The notes: generated from the sequence alone by a model not told the origin. A stretch of 64,000 bases of DNA from Variovorax sp. 54 (GCF_002754375.1 NZ_PEFF01000001.1:1550001-1614000), one strand, 5' to 3'. Shown: positions 45,155 through 54,764, counted from the stretch's first letter. Translations and numbers: made by a program.

Positions 45155-46318
45155 TCAAGGGGCGAGCTTCCATTGGCCGTTGTCGAGCTTGACGATCACG
45201 CGGGCGCGCTCGTCCACGCCGTACAGGCTGCCGGGCTTGAAGGTGTAGACGCCGTGCGTGCCGACCACTTCCTTGGTGCTGAAGATGGCGTCGCGCAGCG
45301 CCACGCGGAACTCGGGCGTGCCCGGCTCGGCCTTCTTCATGGCGCGCGAGGCGGCATCGACGAACACCAGCCAGCCGTCGAACGAGTAGGCCGAGAAGGC
45401 GTCGCTCGTGGGGGCGTTGTTGACCTTCTGGAACACGGCGCGGAAGTCGGTCGCGATCTTCTTGGTCGGGTAGTCGGCCGGCAGCTGCTCGGCCACGATC
45501 ACCGGGCCCGTGGGCATCAGCGCGTTCTGGCCGGCTGCGCCGACCACGCGCACGAAGTCGGGGTTGATGAGGCCGTGCTGGCCGTACACGCCGCCCTTGA
45601 AGCCGCGCTCCTGCAGCGCCAGGAACGGCAGCGCGCCCGGCGTGCCGGCGCCGCCGGTCATCACCGCGTCGGGGCGCAGCGCCACGATCTTCAGCACCTG
45701 GCCCGTCACCGACGAATCGCCGCGCGCATAGCGCTCGTTGCTCACCACCTTGATGCCGGCGGCGGGCGCGGCCTTGTTGAGGGCCTCGTACACCAGGTCG
45801 CCCCAGGCGTCGGAGAAACCGATGTAGCCCACGGTCTTGACGTTGTTGCGCTTCATGCGCTCGACCACCGCATCGATCATGAGCTGCGTGGGCTGCGCCA
45901 CCGTCATGACCCACGGGTTCTCGTTCGGGTCGAGCAGGATGGGCGTGAGGCCGATCATCGGCGTCCTGGCTTCCTTGCCCACCTGCGCCATCGCAATGGC
46001 CGACGGCACGCCCGAGGTGCCCATGAGCACGTCGACCTTTTCGTCCTCGATGAGCTTGCGCGCGTTGCGCCCGGCCGTGGTCGGGTCGGAGCCGTCGTCG
46101 AGCACCACGAGCTGGATCTTGCGACCGTTGACCTCGCCCTTGTAGGCCAGCGCGGCCTGCATGCCCTTGGCGTACGGCACGCCCAGCGAGGAGTTGGGCC
46201 CCGACAGCGACACGCTGAGACCGACCTTGAGGTCGGCCGCCAGTGCGCTCGCCACACCACAGGCGGTCAGCGCTGCGGCGAGGGCACCGCGCGTCAAGGT
46301 CTGCATCAGGTTCTTCAT
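45155..46318 (-). CDS. Periplasmic substrate-binding protein of Liv type (first paralogue)
   Basis: A 387-residue type I periplasmic binding protein. The signal peptide ends ASALAAD. The mature start LKVGLSVSLSGPNSSLGVPYAKGMQAAL and VVLDDGSDPTTAGRNARKLI are closely shared with the proteins at 48165 and 51844. It lies directly upstream of livH and is the partner most likely assigned to this transporter. Substrate inferred to be an aromatic or indolic acid. Confidence 0.93.
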   Translation of the reverse strand: MKNLMQTLTRGALAAALTACGVASALAADLKVGLSVSLSGPNSSLGVPYAKGMQAALAYKGEVNGRKIQLVVLDDGSDPTTAGRNARKLIEDEKVDVLMGTSGVPSAIAMAQVGKEARTPMIGLTPILLDPNENPWVMTVAQPTQLMIDAVVERMKRNNVKTVGYIGFSDAWGDLVYEALNKAAPAAGIKVVSNERYARGDSSVTGQVLKIVALRPDAVMTGGAGTPGALPFLALQERGFKGGVYGQHGLINPDFVRVVGAAGQNALMPTGPVIVAEQLPADYPTKKIATDFRAVFQKVNNAPTSDAFSAYSFDGWLVFVDAASRAMKKAEPGTPEFRVALRDAIFSTKEVVGTHGVYTFKPGSLYGVDERARVIVKLDNGQWKLAP

Positions 46319-46357
46319 GTCGTAGCTCCAGTGAGGAAGGATGGAAGGAACAGAAAC

Positions 46358-46822
46358 TCAGATGAACAACTGGATCGCGGGCAACGCGCGCGTGGCGTTG
46401 AGCAGGTCGATGCGCTTCTCGCGGATGGACCAGCCCGTGGGGGTGCGAATGAGGTGGTGGCGGGCGGTGCCACTCAGCAGAATCTGGTCGTCGCCGCGCG
46501 CCTCGACGTAGAGGAAGGGCGTGCGCAGGCGAACTTCGTCTGCGGCTTCTTCCTCGATGCGCGAAGGCTGCAGCACATGCTGGCTGTGGCTGGCCGGATG
46601 CTGCGAATGGGCGCGCGGGTTCTTCAGCCGCTCCACGCGCAGCTGCAGCAGCAGCCGGTCTTCGTAGGCCAGCGAGTTGTGCGAGAACGGATCGGCCTGC
46701 GCCGCGCCGAGCAGCGGCACCCAGTAGTGGCCGCCGTCGGCGAACAGGGCCAGCCAGTCGTCGAAGCGGCGCTCGTCGAGCAAGCCGGCCTCGTGGGCGA
46801 TGAAGTCGCGCGGATCGTTCAT
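46358..46822 (-). CDS. Rieske dioxygenase small (beta) subunit, second set
   Basis: A 154-residue NTF2-like beta subunit. The order is RRFDDWLALFADGGHYWVPL, then EDRLLLQLRVERLKNPRAHSQHPAS and a final VDLL-type segment KRIDLLNATRALPAIQLFI. It has no catalytic metal of its own and stabilises the alpha subunit trimer. It overlaps the alpha gene by 4 bases and is paralogous to the beta subunit at 58921. Confidence 0.92.
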   Translation of the reverse strand: MNDPRDFIAHEAGLLDERRFDDWLALFADGGHYWVPLLGAAQADPFSHNSLAYEDRLLLQLRVERLKNPRAHSQHPASHSQHVLQPSRIEEEAADEVRLRTPFLYVEARGDDQILLSGTARHHLIRTPTGWSIREKRIDLLNATRALPAIQLFI

Positions 46823-48138
46823 GCCGCAGCCTCCACCGTCATCGCCTTCGCCCACGCGCGGAACTGGTTGCGCATGAGCAGCTCGTTGGTGCCGTTGGTG
46901 GTCACCGTGGCCTGCTGCGTCTCGGCCGGGTCGTGGTTGCGGTGCAGGCTGATCCATTCGTTGCCGCCCGCGCGCAGGCCCTGCTGGATGCTCTCGAACA
47001 GGTGCACGTCGTCGTGCGCGACCACCGACATGGGCGAGAACACGAGCCGGTTGTAACTCATGGCGCGCTCGAACAAGAGCGCGGGCGCACCGGCCGCGCG
47101 GAAGCTCCAGGCCTCGATGAGCGTGCGGTTGGCCGCCAGCGGGCGGATCACGCGGATGGCCTGCGGCGAGCCCTTGACCGACAGGCTCGGGTACAGCACC
47201 GAGTTCTGCGGCGAGCGCTGCAGGATGTCGGTGGCGCGTTCCACGCCGTGCGCGGCCTGCATCGCGGCCTCGTACTCGGGCAGCTGCGCGTAGTTGGAGT
47301 GGATGCTGAAGTTCACGCCCAGCACGCTGTGGCCGTTGGCAAACACGCGCCCGCCCATCTTGTCGAAGAACTCGTAGCCCGAGCCGAAGGGCAATATCTG
47401 CTCCATCGCCATCGGCTTGGGGTCAGTGGGCGCATGCCCTTCCCACAGGGCCTCAGCGGCCTTGGTGGCCGACTCGTGCGTCGACATCGGGTGCACCGTG
47501 TCGTTGATGTTCTCCAGGTACATCTTCCAGTTGCAATGAACGATGTTGCGCAGCACGCCGCCGCCCACGGTGAGCTTGCCCTCGGGCGAGCGGTCGACCA
47601 TGTTGTCGAGCGCGCCGAGCACCTCGCCGAAGTAGTCTTCGAACGACGGGCCCGTGTCCGCGAGGCGCACGAACACGAAGTCTCGGTACACCTTCACGTG
47701 CTTCACCACCGGCAGCCCCTGCCCCGACTCGCAGGCCTTGAGCTGCGTGCCCTCGTAGCCGTTCTTCAGCGGCAGGCCCAGCGGCGCGCCGTCGAGCTTG
47801 TAGGTCCAGGCGTGGTACGGGCAGCGAAAGAAGCGGCCGGTGTTGCCGCTCTCGTCGGTCACGAGTTGCGTGCCCTTGTGGGCGCAGCGGTTGTACATGA
47901 CGTGCACCGCGCCGTCGGGCTGGCGCACCATGAGCAGCGGCCGGCCCGCGATCTCCTGCGTGACGAAATCTCCCGCCTCCGGCACCTGGCTCGCGTGGCC
48001 CAGGAAGACCCAGGTGTTGGCGAACAGGCGCTCCTGCTCCAGCGCGAACAGCTCGTCGCTGAGGTACAGGTCGCGGTGCACCCGGTCGTCGCGGACCAGC
48101 GCCGCGACGAGATCGGGGCGGTTGCGATAGGTGGTCAT
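46819..48138 (-). CDS. Rieske non-heme iron dioxygenase large (alpha) subunit, second set
   Basis: A 439-residue oxygenase component. The Rieske [2Fe-2S] ligands are Cys85/His87 (RCAHKG) and Cys106/His109 (CPYHAW). The mononuclear iron site lies in LENINDTVHPMSTHES with two His. The sequence aligns along its length with the alpha subunit at 59409, so one arose from the other or from a shared ancestor. No separate reductase accompanies this set, so it may use the one at 60754. Confidence 0.93.
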   Translation of the reverse strand: MTTYRNRPDLVAALVRDDRVHRDLYLSDELFALEQERLFANTWVFLGHASQVPEAGDFVTQEIAGRPLLMVRQPDGAVHVMYNRCAHKGTQLVTDESGNTGRFFRCPYHAWTYKLDGAPLGLPLKNGYEGTQLKACESGQGLPVVKHVKVYRDFVFVRLADTGPSFEDYFGEVLGALDNMVDRSPEGKLTVGGGVLRNIVHCNWKMYLENINDTVHPMSTHESATKAAEALWEGHAPTDPKPMAMEQILPFGSGYEFFDKMGGRVFANGHSVLGVNFSIHSNYAQLPEYEAAMQAAHGVERATDILQRSPQNSVLYPSLSVKGSPQAIRVIRPLAANRTLIEAWSFRAAGAPALLFERAMSYNRLVFSPMSVVAHDDVHLFESIQQGLRAGGNEWISLHRNHDPAETQQATVTTNGTNELLMRNQFRAWAKAMTVEAAA

Positions 48139-48164
48139 GGCGGTGGGCTCCGACTACACCGGGA

Positions 48165-49307
48165 TCAGGGAACCAACTTCCACTGGCCCTTGTTCATCTG
48201 CACGATCACCACGCCGCGCTGGTCCGAGCCGTAGCGGTCGTCGGGCTTGAAGGTGTAGATGCCGTGCGTGCCGACCAGCTCCTTCGTGCCCACGATGGCA
48301 TCGCGCAGCGCCGTGCGGTACTGGGGCGTGCCGGGCTCGCCCTTGGTGCGCGAGGCCGCATCGGCCAGCAGCAGGTAGGCGTCGTAGGTGTACGACGAGA
48401 ACGCATCGGTGGGCACTGCGCCGTTCACCTTCTGGTAGGCGTTGCGAAAGCCCATCGCGACCTTCTTGATGGGGTTGCTGTCGGGCAGCTGGTCGGCCAC
48501 CAGCACCGGGCCGCTGGGCACCTGCAGGCCGTCGATGGATGCACCGCCCACGCGCACGAAGTCGGCATTGATGAGGCCGTGCGTGCCGTAGATCTTGCCC
48601 TTGTAGCCGCGCTCGGCCAGTGCCAGGTAGGGCAGCGCGCCCGGCGTGCCGGAGTTGCCCGCGAACACCGCATCGGGCCGCGCCGCGACGATCTTCAGGA
48701 TCTGCCCCGCCACCGACGAATCGCTGCGCGCATAGCGCTCGTTCGCCACCACCTTGATGCCGGCGGTGGCTGCGCTCTTCATGAGCGAGTCGTAGGCCAG
48801 GTCGCCCAGTGCGTCCGAAAACCCGATGAAGGCGACCGTCTTCACGCCCGACTTCTGCATGCGCTCGACCACGCCCGCCACCATGAGCGGGAACGGCTGC
48901 GACACGGTGACGGTCCATGCGCCTTCCGCGCCCGGAATGGTCACGGGCGTGGGCGAGATGAGCGGCGTGTTGAGTTCGCGCGCCACCGAGGCGATGGCCA
49001 TCGCGCCCGGCACGCCCGAGGTGCCGATGAGCACGTCGACCTTGTCTTCCGTCACCAGCTTGCGCGCGTTGCGCCCGGCCGTGGTCGGGTCGGATGCATC
49101 GTCGAGCACGATGAGCTGCACCTTGCGCCCGCCGATCTCGGGCCGCTCGGCGATGGCCGCGCGGATGCCCTTCTCGTACGGCACGCCCAGCGCCGCGACA
49201 GGCCCCGAGAGCGAGCTGATGAAGCCGATCTTGAGGTCTGCTGCCGCGGCACCGAAGGTGGTGAAGGCGGCCAGCAGCGCGAGGCCAAGGCGGGAGATTT
49301 TCTTCAT
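48165..49307 (-). CDS. Periplasmic substrate-binding protein of Liv type (second paralogue)
   Basis: A 380-residue protein with a signal peptide ending FGAAAAD and the shared mature pattern LKIGFISSLSGPVAALGVPYEKG and DDASDPTTAGRNARKLV. The ribosome site GAGGAAG lies ahead of ATG 49307. It has no dedicated permease and is probably served by the single LivH/LivMG/LivF set. Confidence 0.93.
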   Translation of the reverse strand: MKKISRLGLALLAAFTTFGAAAADLKIGFISSLSGPVAALGVPYEKGIRAAIAERPEIGGRKVQLIVLDDASDPTTAGRNARKLVTEDKVDVLIGTSGVPGAMAIASVARELNTPLISPTPVTIPGAEGAWTVTVSQPFPLMVAGVVERMQKSGVKTVAFIGFSDALGDLAYDSLMKSAATAGIKVVANERYARSDSSVAGQILKIVAARPDAVFAGNSGTPGALPYLALAERGYKGKIYGTHGLINADFVRVGGASIDGLQVPSGPVLVADQLPDSNPIKKVAMGFRNAYQKVNGAVPTDAFSSYTYDAYLLLADAASRTKGEPGTPQYRTALRDAIVGTKELVGTHGIYTFKPDDRYGSDQRGVVIVQMNKGQWKLVP

Positions 49308-49349
49308 GGGAACTTCCTCTGCGGGGGTTGGAATGGGGACGAGGGACGG

Positions 49350-51824
49350 TCAGTAGCGCAAGGTGCGGCGCGATTCGAGGTCGGCATCGACCTGCGCGGG
49401 CGTGAGCCGCTCCGGCTTGCATTCGAAGCGCTCGAACAGCGCGAGCTGGTCCGCATAATGGCGATCGCGCACGCCGGCGGGGCTCACGAAGCCGCTCTGC
49501 CCCGGCGCCGCGACCGAGCACATGTCGAGCGCACCCGGGCGCAGCACGACGCGGTAGTTGAGCGTGCCGCGGTTCATGTAGGGGCTGACCTCGGGCTCGT
49601 CGCCCGCGGCGGCCCACGGCACGCCGATGGCGTTGATGCGCGAGAAGCGGTGGCGCACCACGGGCGTGGTCCACGCGGCCATGTCGGGCCCGAGGCGGGT
49701 GCGCAGCTCGCCCACCGCATCGGTCAGCGCCGCGCGCACCATCGTGCGCGGGTCTTGCCCGTTGAAGAAGTCGTGGCGCTGCGGCACGCCCGACGCCGGG
49801 CCGCTCAGCGCGTTCCACAGCAGCTTGGCCACGGCCGCGGGCTGCGCGCTGCCCGGCGAACCGCGCGGCGTGAGCGTGGGGTAGCCGAGGTTGGCGTAGG
49901 TCGCGAACACGGCCGGCGGCAGGTCGTCGGCCAGCAGGCGCCGCGACATCGCACCCAGCCACGCGCGCAGCACGGTGGTGGCGCGGTTGTCGTAGACCTC
50001 GCCGCCCGGGGCGACGCGGTTCTTCAGGTCCCAGTTCGCGAGCAGGTCGGCCGCCCGGCGCACCGGGTCGCCGGCCGGCAGGCCCTTCGCCGCGTCGGCG
50101 ATGAGGGGCACGAAGTAGCGCGCGTTCAGGTCAGCCAATGCCGCGCCCTGGCTCACGCGCCAGACCTCGTCGGCGCCCAGCTTGGCCGTGCCCTGCAGCT
50201 GCGCGTGGATTTCGGCGACGCGGTCGACGTGCGAGAAGTTCGCGCCGTCCGCGCGCAGGCCTTCGGCGATCTGGTTGTTCCAGCTCGCGAGGTAGCCCTG
50301 CACGGGGTTGTAGGCGCGCGGGTTGGCGCTGAACGGCAGGCTGCCCTGCCACTCCATGCTGCCGTCGCCGCGCGCGGGAAAGCGGATGTCCTGCGTGGCC
50401 GGGCGGCGCGGCATGCGGCCCAGGCCGACGGCGCCGATGTTGCCCGCCACGTCGGCATAGAACCAGGTGATGGACGCGGCGACGCGCTCGCCCTGCGCAA
50501 GAAAGCCCGACCAGTCGCGCGCCCGTGCGGCATGCGCCCAGCCGAGCATGGTCTCGACCTCGCGGCCCTGCCAGGTGCTGCGCGCGGTGTAGGCGCGGCC
50601 GTTGTCCACGTCCCAGCTCTGCACGAAGCCATGCACCGTGGCGTAGATGTCCACGCTCTGCGGCGCGGCGCCCTTCACGCGGATGACGTCGGTGCGCCGG
50701 GTCATCGGGCGGTAGGCGCCGTCGTACCGGTACTCGTAGCGGTTGGCCGGGTTCAGCGTTTCCTGGTAGATGTCGTTGGTGTCGAGCGAGCCCACCGTCG
50801 ACCCCCAGGCGATGGTGCCGTTGGTGCCGAACAGCACCGGCAGCAGGCCGATGGGCGTGAGGCCCGTGAGGTCGTAGCCCGCGCCGTGCAGGCCGATGCC
50901 GTGCACGAACGACGGGTTGTTGAAGCCCTGCTGCGGGCCGTTGTACAGGACGGCCACGCCTTCCTTGGTGCGCGAGGGGCCGAGCACCCAGGCGTTGCTG
51001 GCGGTCGGCATGCCTTCGGTGGCGGCCAGGCCCATGCGGGCGACCTGCGTGGCGCGAAAGTCGGCCGCGGCCTGCGCGGAGACCGGCGCGAGCGCGGCGT
51101 CGCCGGGCTCGGCGCGTGCCAGCTTGTTGGGGCTGCCGCGCGGCACGATGGTCGGTGCGGTCGGGTCTTCGAGCCAGCGCAGCTGCTCGTAGAGCTGCAG
51201 GCCGGCGACGTCGCCGCGCGCGGCCTTGAGTTGGTTGAGCAGCGAGAGGTTCGCGACCTCGGCGGTGCCCGCGAAGAAGCGGTTGAGGATCAGGCCGATC
51301 CAGACCATGGCCACGTCGTCGGCGGTCCAGGGCGCCGGCTCGAAGCCGTTGTCGATGAACTCGCGCGGCATCAGCTTTGCGCGGTCGGCCAGCACGTCGC
51401 GGATGCGCGCATTGACGCCCGCGGCGTAGCCTTCGAACAGGGCGCGGTCGTCGGCGCTCAACGCATCGATCTGGCGGCGGATCGACACCGGATCGATGTT
51501 GGAGCGCGTCGCCTTGTCGGTCGCCACGAACTCGGCCCCCAGCACCTCGGCCACGCTGCCGTTGCCCGAGCGCCGCGCCATCTCCAGCTGGTAGAGCCGG
51601 TCTTCCGCGACGGCATAGCCGAAGCCGTGGAACAGACCGCGCGTGTCGCTGGCGTAGACGTGCGGCACGCCGTAGCGGTCGCGCTTGATGGTGACTTCGC
51701 CGCTGCTACCAGGTGCAGTCGCGGCGCAGCCGGCCAGCAGCGCGGCGGCGAACAGGACGGTGCCGGTCGCGCGCCGGCGACGTGAAGAGCGAAGAAGCGG
51801 GTGCATGGGGTGGGTGCCGTTCAT
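49350..51824 (-). CDS. Penicillin-acylase-family amidase, predicted lipoprotein
   Basis: An 824-residue Ntn-hydrolase precursor. The N-terminus has an Arg-rich start, a hydrophobic helix and lipobox LLAGC (Cys33), so the protein should be anchored in the envelope. Self-cleavage is expected just before Ser276 in GMPTASNAWVLG, which becomes the nucleophile of the beta chain. Family members cleave amides of aryl-acetic and other acids (for example phenylacetyl). In this cluster it could hydrolyse indole-3-acetyl amides (inference). A start at 51806 (MHPLL) is also possible. Confidence 0.9.
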   Translation of the reverse strand: MNGTHPMHPLLRSSRRRRATGTVLFAAALLAGCAATAPGSSGEVTIKRDRYGVPHVYASDTRGLFHGFGYAVAEDRLYQLEMARRSGNGSVAEVLGAEFVATDKATRSNIDPVSIRRQIDALSADDRALFEGYAAGVNARIRDVLADRAKLMPREFIDNGFEPAPWTADDVAMVWIGLILNRFFAGTAEVANLSLLNQLKAARGDVAGLQLYEQLRWLEDPTAPTIVPRGSPNKLARAEPGDAALAPVSAQAAADFRATQVARMGLAATEGMPTASNAWVLGPSRTKEGVAVLYNGPQQGFNNPSFVHGIGLHGAGYDLTGLTPIGLLPVLFGTNGTIAWGSTVGSLDTNDIYQETLNPANRYEYRYDGAYRPMTRRTDVIRVKGAAPQSVDIYATVHGFVQSWDVDNGRAYTARSTWQGREVETMLGWAHAARARDWSGFLAQGERVAASITWFYADVAGNIGAVGLGRMPRRPATQDIRFPARGDGSMEWQGSLPFSANPRAYNPVQGYLASWNNQIAEGLRADGANFSHVDRVAEIHAQLQGTAKLGADEVWRVSQGAALADLNARYFVPLIADAAKGLPAGDPVRRAADLLANWDLKNRVAPGGEVYDNRATTVLRAWLGAMSRRLLADDLPPAVFATYANLGYPTLTPRGSPGSAQPAAVAKLLWNALSGPASGVPQRHDFFNGQDPRTMVRAALTDAVGELRTRLGPDMAAWTTPVVRHRFSRINAIGVPWAAAGDEPEVSPYMNRGTLNYRVVLRPGALDMCSVAAPGQSGFVSPAGVRDRHYADQLALFERFECKPERLTPAQVDADLESRRTLRY

Positions 51825-51843
51825 CGGGTCAACGGGCGGGCGC

Positions 51844-53010
51844 TCAGGGAACCAGCTTCCACTGGCCCTTCTCGAGCTTCACGACGACGCGCGAACGCTC
51901 GTCCGAGCCGTAGCGGTCGGTCGGCTTGAAGTTGTAGACCGAGTGCGTGCCCACCAGCTCCTTGGTGCTCACGATGGCGTCGCGCAGCGCCAGGCGGAAC
52001 TGCGGCGTGCCGGGCTCGGCCTTGGTGGCGAGTGCGCGCTGGGCCGCGTCGAGGTACACCAGCCAGGCATCGAAGGTGTAGGCCGAGAAGGCGTCGGTCG
52101 GCGGTGCGCCGTTGGCCTTCTGGTACGCCGCGCGGAAGTCCATCGACACCTTGCGGATCGGGTTGTCGGCGGGCAGCTGCTCGGCCACGATCACCGGACC
52201 CGTGGGAGCCAGCAGGCCTTCGACCGACGCACCACCCACGCGCACGAAGTCGGGGTTGATGAGCGCGTGCATGCCGTAGATCTGGCCCTTGTAGCCGCGC
52301 TCCGCGAGCGCCAGGTAGGGCAACGCGCCGGGCGTGCCCGAAGTGCCGGTGATCACCGCGTCGGGGCGCAGCGCCACGATCTTCAGCACCTGGCCCGTCA
52401 CCGACGAATCGCCGCGCGCATAGCGCTCGTTCGACACGATCTTGATGCCGGCCGGCTCGGCGCTCTTTTGCAGCGCGCCGTACACCAGGTCGCCCCAGGC
52501 GTCGGAAAAACCGATGTAGCCGACCGTCTTCACGCCCGACTTCTTCATGCGCTCGACCACCGCGCTCACCATGAGCGGTGCGGGCTGGGGCAGCGTGACC
52601 ATCCACGCGCCCTCGTCACCCGGCAGGTTGGCGTTGGCGATGGAGATCAGCGGCGTTTTTGTTTCGCGCGCCACGCCGGCAATGGCCAGCGCACCGGGCG
52701 AGCCGGCCGTGCCGATGATGACGTCGACCTTGTCCTCGTCGATCATCTTGCGTGCATTGCGCGCGGCCGTGGTCGGGTCGGACGCGTCGTCGAGCTGCAC
52801 CAGCTGGATCTTGCGGCCGCCGAGTTCGGCCTTGTAGGCGAGCGCGGCCTTCATGCCCTTTTCGTACGGAATGCCGAGCGACGACACCGGCCCCGACAGC
52901 GACGTGATGAAACCGACCTTGAGATCGGCGGCCCAGGCGCCGGTGGCGCTCAGTGCGCCGAGGCCCGCGACAACGGCCGCGAGGGTGCGAATTCGGTTCA
53001 TGACTTTCAT
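51844..53010 (-). CDS. Periplasmic substrate-binding protein of Liv type (third paralogue)
   Basis: A 388-residue protein with signal peptide ending TGAWAAD and the shared block LKVGFITSLSGPVSSLGIPYEKGMKAAL. GGAG lies 8 bases before ATG 53010. The next ATG (MNRIRTL) is three codons in. Among the three binding proteins it looks closest to the 45155 one in its C-terminal half (DAFSAYTFDAWLVYLDAA). Confidence 0.93.
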   Translation of the reverse strand: MKVMNRIRTLAAVVAGLGALSATGAWAADLKVGFITSLSGPVSSLGIPYEKGMKAALAYKAELGGRKIQLVQLDDASDPTTAARNARKMIDEDKVDVIIGTAGSPGALAIAGVARETKTPLISIANANLPGDEGAWMVTLPQPAPLMVSAVVERMKKSGVKTVGYIGFSDAWGDLVYGALQKSAEPAGIKIVSNERYARGDSSVTGQVLKIVALRPDAVITGTSGTPGALPYLALAERGYKGQIYGMHALINPDFVRVGGASVEGLLAPTGPVIVAEQLPADNPIRKVSMDFRAAYQKANGAPPTDAFSAYTFDAWLVYLDAAQRALATKAEPGTPQFRLALRDAIVSTKELVGTHSVYNFKPTDRYGSDERSRVVVKLEKGQWKLVP

Positions 53011-53072
53011 GGCGGTGCTCCAGAGGTGATGTTTTTGAACGGAACGGAACGAAACGAACGCTGAAATGGAAA

Positions 53073-53795
53073 CTAGAGGGCGAGGCTGCCGACGCTGGTG
53101 CCGCCGCAGACGTACAGCACCTGACCGGTGACGAAGCTGTTCTCGGGCGCGGCGAAGAAACGCACGGCGCGTGCCACGTCGGCCGATTCGCCCAGGCGCT
53201 TGACCGGCACCGAGGCCGCGAGCGCGCGCTCCTTCTCGCTGCCGGCTTCGACCACGTCGTAGAACATGTCGGTGCGGATCGGGCCCGGCGCCACCACGTT
53301 CACCGTGATGCCGTCGGCCGCGAGCTCCAGCGCCCAGGTGCGTGCCATGCCCAGCATGCCGGCCTTGGTGGCCGAGTAGCTGGTGCGCGTGGCCAGGCCC
53401 AGCGCAGCGCGGGACGACAGCAGCACCACGCGGCCGAAGCGCTGCGCACGCATCGCGGGCAATACGCCTTGCACGAGCTGGATGGCACAGCCCAGGTGCA
53501 GGTCGACCAGCGCATCGAGGTCGTCGAGCTTCACCTCGGGCAGCAACGCAGCGCGGATGACGCCGGCGTTGTGGACGATGGTGGTGGGTGCGAAGCGTTC
53601 GACGAGTTCGCGCACGGCCTCGCCAGTGGCGGCGCGGTCGGCCAGGTCGACCTCGAGGCTGTGCATCTTGGGGTGGTCGATCTCGGCCTTGCGGCGCGCG
53701 AGCGAAATCACTTCGTAGCCTTGCGCGAGCAGGTCTTCGCAGATCGCCTTGCCGATGCCGGCGCTGCCGCCCGTAACCGCTGCAATCTTGTTCAT
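53073..53795 (-). CDS. SDR-family dehydrogenase (intact active site)
   Basis: A 240-residue SDR with TGGSAGIG, HNAG, VVLLSSRAALGL and YSATK. It follows a family A repeat and the cyclase-family gene, and precedes the binding-protein and amidase genes. The shorter size and NAG-preceding His distinguish it from the other cluster SDRs. Probably oxidises a dihydrodiol or reduces a keto acyl intermediate (inference). Confidence 0.92.
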   Translation of the reverse strand: MNKIAAVTGGSAGIGKAICEDLLAQGYEVISLARRKAEIDHPKMHSLEVDLADRAATGEAVRELVERFAPTTIVHNAGVIRAALLPEVKLDDLDALVDLHLGCAIQLVQGVLPAMRAQRFGRVVLLSSRAALGLATRTSYSATKAGMLGMARTWALELAADGITVNVVAPGPIRTDMFYDVVEAGSEKERALAASVPVKRLGESADVARAVRFFAAPENSFVTGQVLYVCGGTSVGSLAL

Positions 53796-53814
53796 GCGCG
53801 CGCTCCCCGCGTTA

Positions 53815-53916
53815 CTCCCTCTCCCGCTTGCGGGAGAGGGTTGGGGCGAGGGTGACCCCCGAGGCCTTCGCAAGCACCCTCATCCCCCGCCTTCTCCCGC
53901 GAGCGGGAGAAGGAGC
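53815..53916. repeat. Dispersed palindromic repeat, family A copy 3
   Basis: A perfect hairpin CCCTCTCCCGCTTGCGGGAG / AGGG, the middle GGGGCGAGGGTG opposite CACCCTCATCCCCC, and a right hairpin CTTCTCCCGCGAGCGGGAG / AAGG. It lies inside the catabolic operon between the cyclase and SDR genes, so it would be transcribed. Confidence 0.85.
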
Positions 53917-53934
53917 CGATACCGCAGCGCGGGC

Positions 53935-54747
53935 TCACAGCGAAGCTCCCACCAGGGCCAGCACGCGCAGCGGGCTGCCGCTGCCCTTCTCGATCTTCAG
54001 CGGCGGGCAGATCAGCACCGCGCCCGCGGGCGGCAGCAGGTCGAGGTTGCTCAGGCACTGCAGGCCGTAGCGGCCCGCGCCGTGCATGTAGTAGTGACAG
54101 GGGTACGGCGGACGCAGGTGGTAGCCCTGCCCCGCATCCGTGCCGATGGCTTCGGAGCCGAAGCCCAGCACGTCGCGTTGCTCGACCAGGAAGCGCACGG
54201 CCTCGGTGCTCGGGCCCGGCGTGTGCTGGCCGGTCTCGTCGAAGTTCTGGTACGCCTCGGGGTCGCTGCGCTTGGACCAGTCGGTGCGCATGAGCACCCA
54301 CGCGCCCTTGGGAATGCGGCCGTGCGCGGCTTCGTAGCGTTCGATGTCGGCCACGCTCAGCAGGTAGTCGTCGTTGCCCTGCACATCGGCCGAGCAGTCG
54401 ATCACACAGGCCGGCGCCACGAAGTGCTGCACGGGAATGGTGTCGACCGAGTTGTTCGGCAGATCGCGGCCCGAGATCCAGTGGATCGGCGCGTCGAAGT
54501 GCGTGCCGGTGTGTTCGCCGCAGGAAAAGTTGTTCCAGTACCAGCCCGGGCCGCGCTCGTCGTACTTCGACACTTCCTCGATGCGGAAGGGCCAGCACTG
54601 GCCCATCTCGGGCGGCAGCGCGATCTGCGGAAACTCGGGCGTGAGCGTCTGCGTGAGGTCGATCACGCGGATGCGGCCACTGGCCATGGCGGTCACGAGG
54701 CCGCCGAGGATTTCGGCGGCGGACATCAGTTCGGTTGTCGTGGTCAT
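53935..54747 (-). CDS. Cyclase-family hydrolase, isatin-hydrolase-like
   Basis: A 270-residue member of the cyclase family (which includes kynurenine formamidase and isatin hydrolase). The metal-binding motif is exact: HTGTHFDAPIH at residues 79-89. AGGAG lies 8 bases before ATG 54747. In an indole pathway the natural reaction would be hydrolysis of isatin to isatinate. The alternative is a formamidase-type step on a ring-opened product. Confidence 0.85.
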   Translation of the reverse strand: MTTTTELMSAAEILGGLVTAMASGRIRVIDLTQTLTPEFPQIALPPEMGQCWPFRIEEVSKYDERGPGWYWNNFSCGEHTGTHFDAPIHWISGRDLPNNSVDTIPVQHFVAPACVIDCSADVQGNDDYLLSVADIERYEAAHGRIPKGAWVLMRTDWSKRSDPEAYQNFDETGQHTPGPSTEAVRFLVEQRDVLGFGSEAIGTDAGQGYHLRPPYPCHYYMHGAGRYGLQCLSNLDLLPPAGAVLICPPLKIEKGSGSPLRVLALVGASL

Positions 54748-54764
54748 TCGTGTGGCTCCTGTTC

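Noticed and set aside
48264..51785. Plus-strand open frame of over 1100 codons opposite the second binding protein and the amidase
   Set aside because: Low-complexity Arg/Ala/His composition, and the reverse strand holds two intact genes.
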